A stretch of 64,000 nt of DNA from contig NZ_AMPO01000005.1 in NCBI RefSeq assembly GCF_000302455.1, forward strand, positions 97,501 through 161,500, read 5' to 3'. This DNA is from Methanobacterium formicicum DSM 3637 (GTDB lineage Archaea; Methanobacteriota; Methanobacteria; Methanobacteriales; Methanobacteriaceae). The notes under the pieces are model-generated. The model was not told the DNA's origin, did no database searches, and was given only the letters and a program-made list of their open reading frames with translations. This document shows positions 63,157-64,000 of this stretch, in pieces (the first letter of the stretch is position 1; every line of letters begins with the position of its first letter). The position numbers and the translations under genes were made by a program.

Positions 63157-63603
63157 ATGTGGCTTCCTTCAGAAGATCCTCAGCACGTTGTTCAGGGTAA
63201 TTTGAAAAGGTCCCATATACCTGAATTGGGTTATATAAAGATTTTAGATGGGGGTAATGAATCATTACTCCTGATAAAAGATGAAAAGATAATAGCAGCC
63301 TGGAATTTAAACGTCGAGTCCTTAGATGAAACCCATGAAAATAAAGCAATGAACATGATAAATATAAGTCCAGAATCAAGGATAGAAGTGTATCAACTTG
63401 ATGATAACATGTTTTCAACCATTGTAGATTTGAATGAGGAATGTAGATTGCCATTACCAATAGAATTAGATTTTTTACTTGAAAAAAGTGTTAAAGAGGT
63501 AGATCGGGGGGATGTCTTGTCCAAATACCGGATAAGAGATCCATCTGAAGATGATATTGATAATTTGTTAAATGATTATAAATCCAAAATAGGTGGAAGA
63601 TAG
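63157..63603 (+). CDS. 148-aa protein of unknown function between two phoU genes
   Basis: Soluble acidic protein. The segment GYIKILDGGNESLLLIKDEKIIAAWNL resembles the DUF2226/PATAN-like fold that reads a small-ligand state, a weak resemblance only. The C-terminus is charged. It starts 3 bp after one phoU and ends 1 bp before the next, so the three are co-translated and probably interact. Confidence 0.65.
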   Translation: MWLPSEDPQHVVQGNLKRSHIPELGYIKILDGGNESLLLIKDEKIIAAWNLNVESLDETHENKAMNMINISPESRIEVYQLDDNMFSTIVDLNEECRLPLPIELDFLLEKSVKEVDRGDVLSKYRIRDPSEDDIDNLLNDYKSKIGGR

Positions 63604-63604
63604 T

Positions 63605-64000
63605 ATGGAGAGAAGATATCCCAGGATGCGGTTCCAGAAAAAACTGGATGAACTTAAGGAAGAAGTGGATAAAATGGGTCAAGCCACTTTAAAAGCTTAC
63701 AGGGAAGCTTTTAGTACCTTTATAGATTACGATGCAGAACTGGTCAACAGTGTAATGGAAACCAACAGGAAGGTCCATGACATGGGTTACCAGATAGAAC
63801 ACGATGCAATGAGCATCATAGCAGCTGAACAACCAGTTGCAGGAGATTTAAGATTCATTGAAACCAGTATTAAGGTTTCAAGCCACTTGAAACGAATTGC
63901 AGGGCTGGCTTCCAATATTGCAGATATTGCCCGCCATATAAAGGATGAAGAGATCCCTGAAAAACCCATGTTTGACTTACAGCGCATGGCTGATATTGTG
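63605..64000 (+). CDS. phoU: PhoU, second operon copy (3' end outside window)
   Basis: The first 132 codons of a PhoU protein starting MERRYPRMRFQKKLDEL, with RKVHDMGYQIEHDAMSIIA, GDLRFIETSIKVSSHLKRIAGLASNIA typical of the first PhoU repeat (shortened here). The window cuts the gene; expected length is about 215-225 aa. Third PhoU-domain protein in the window. Confidence 0.9.
   Translation, partial: MERRYPRMRFQKKLDELKEEVDKMGQATLKAYREAFSTFIDYDAELVNSVMETNRKVHDMGYQIEHDAMSIIAAEQPVAGDLRFIETSIKVSSHLKRIAGLASNIADIARHIKDEEIPEKPMFDLQRMADIV

Overview
The window is a chromosome segment of a mesophilic hydrogenotrophic methanogen, most likely a Methanobacterium species (Methanobacteriales). The evidence is a Na+/H+ A-type ATP synthase with a duplicated 16-kDa proteolipid, the TiaS tRNA-Ile2 enzyme, a YcaO protein of the type that thioamidates methyl-coenzyme M reductase, a probable methanofuran kinase, a complete CODH/acetyl-CoA synthase operon, class III-signal pilin and Tad-like secretion genes, archaeal TATA boxes, Shine-Dalgarno sites matching GGAGGTGAT, and AT-rich intergenic DNA. 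The genus name is an inference from gene content, not a database result.

Layout. 1-4588 (minus strand): A-type ATP synthase genes H-I-K-E-C, with C cut by the window edge. 4688-8981 (minus): an uncommon carboxylic-acid cluster of a short citrate synthase-like protein, a class I fumarase alpha-type hydratase, a U32-like TIM barrel and an MmgE/PrpD protein. 9043-11339: tiaS and a divergent Cro/C1-type regulator whose start codons are only 26 bp apart. 11955-15075: a MacB/FtsX-type ABC exporter followed by a winged-helix regulator lying between two paralogous small membrane proteins. 15209-28325: housekeeping and conserved genes (serA, a JAMM peptidase, a Thg1-like protein, nadX with a PRC-barrel gene, a tRNA-binding protein, an aldehyde dehydrogenase, a pilin with TadC, an M24 peptidase, HIT, M50). 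28429-33390: ycaO, pth2, mfnE-like, a 53-aa zinc-finger gene missed by length filters, aEF-1beta, a TctA-like permease. 34516-37435: a Tad-like ATPase and membrane protein. 37903-46562: the CODH/ACS operon cdhA-cdhB-cdhC-cooC-cdhD-cdhE-ferredoxin. 46895-51587: DNA repair methyltransferase, a membrane-anchored putative M14-like peptidase, a HEAT-repeat protein, and a ferredoxin/geranylgeranyl reductase pair. 52035-52290: tRNA-Leu(TAA) and tRNA-Thr(GGT). 52513-64000: tandem phosphoesterases, an HTH-PhoU regulator, a second short citrate synthase, and the phosphate operon pstS-pstS-pstC-pstA-pstB-phoU-X-phoU (last gene cut by the window edge).

How the parts work together. CODH/ACS makes acetyl-CoA from CO2 for biosynthesis; acetyl-CoA is the expected substrate or product of the two short citrate synthase-like proteins. 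One of these sits with a hydratase and a PrpD-type dehydratase, which suggests an uncharacterised C4-C7 acid route. The other is divergent from the phosphate-uptake operon and shares 196 bp with it, including a perfect palindrome next to the pstS TATA box.

The strongest non-gene signal is a recurring pattern of short (16-30 bp) degenerate tandem arrays just after genes. In at least three cases (after the JAMM gene, nadX and prpD) the array includes the stop codon and last codons of the gene. Two tightly fitted tiny ORFs fill the gaps pstC-pstA and pstB-phoU.
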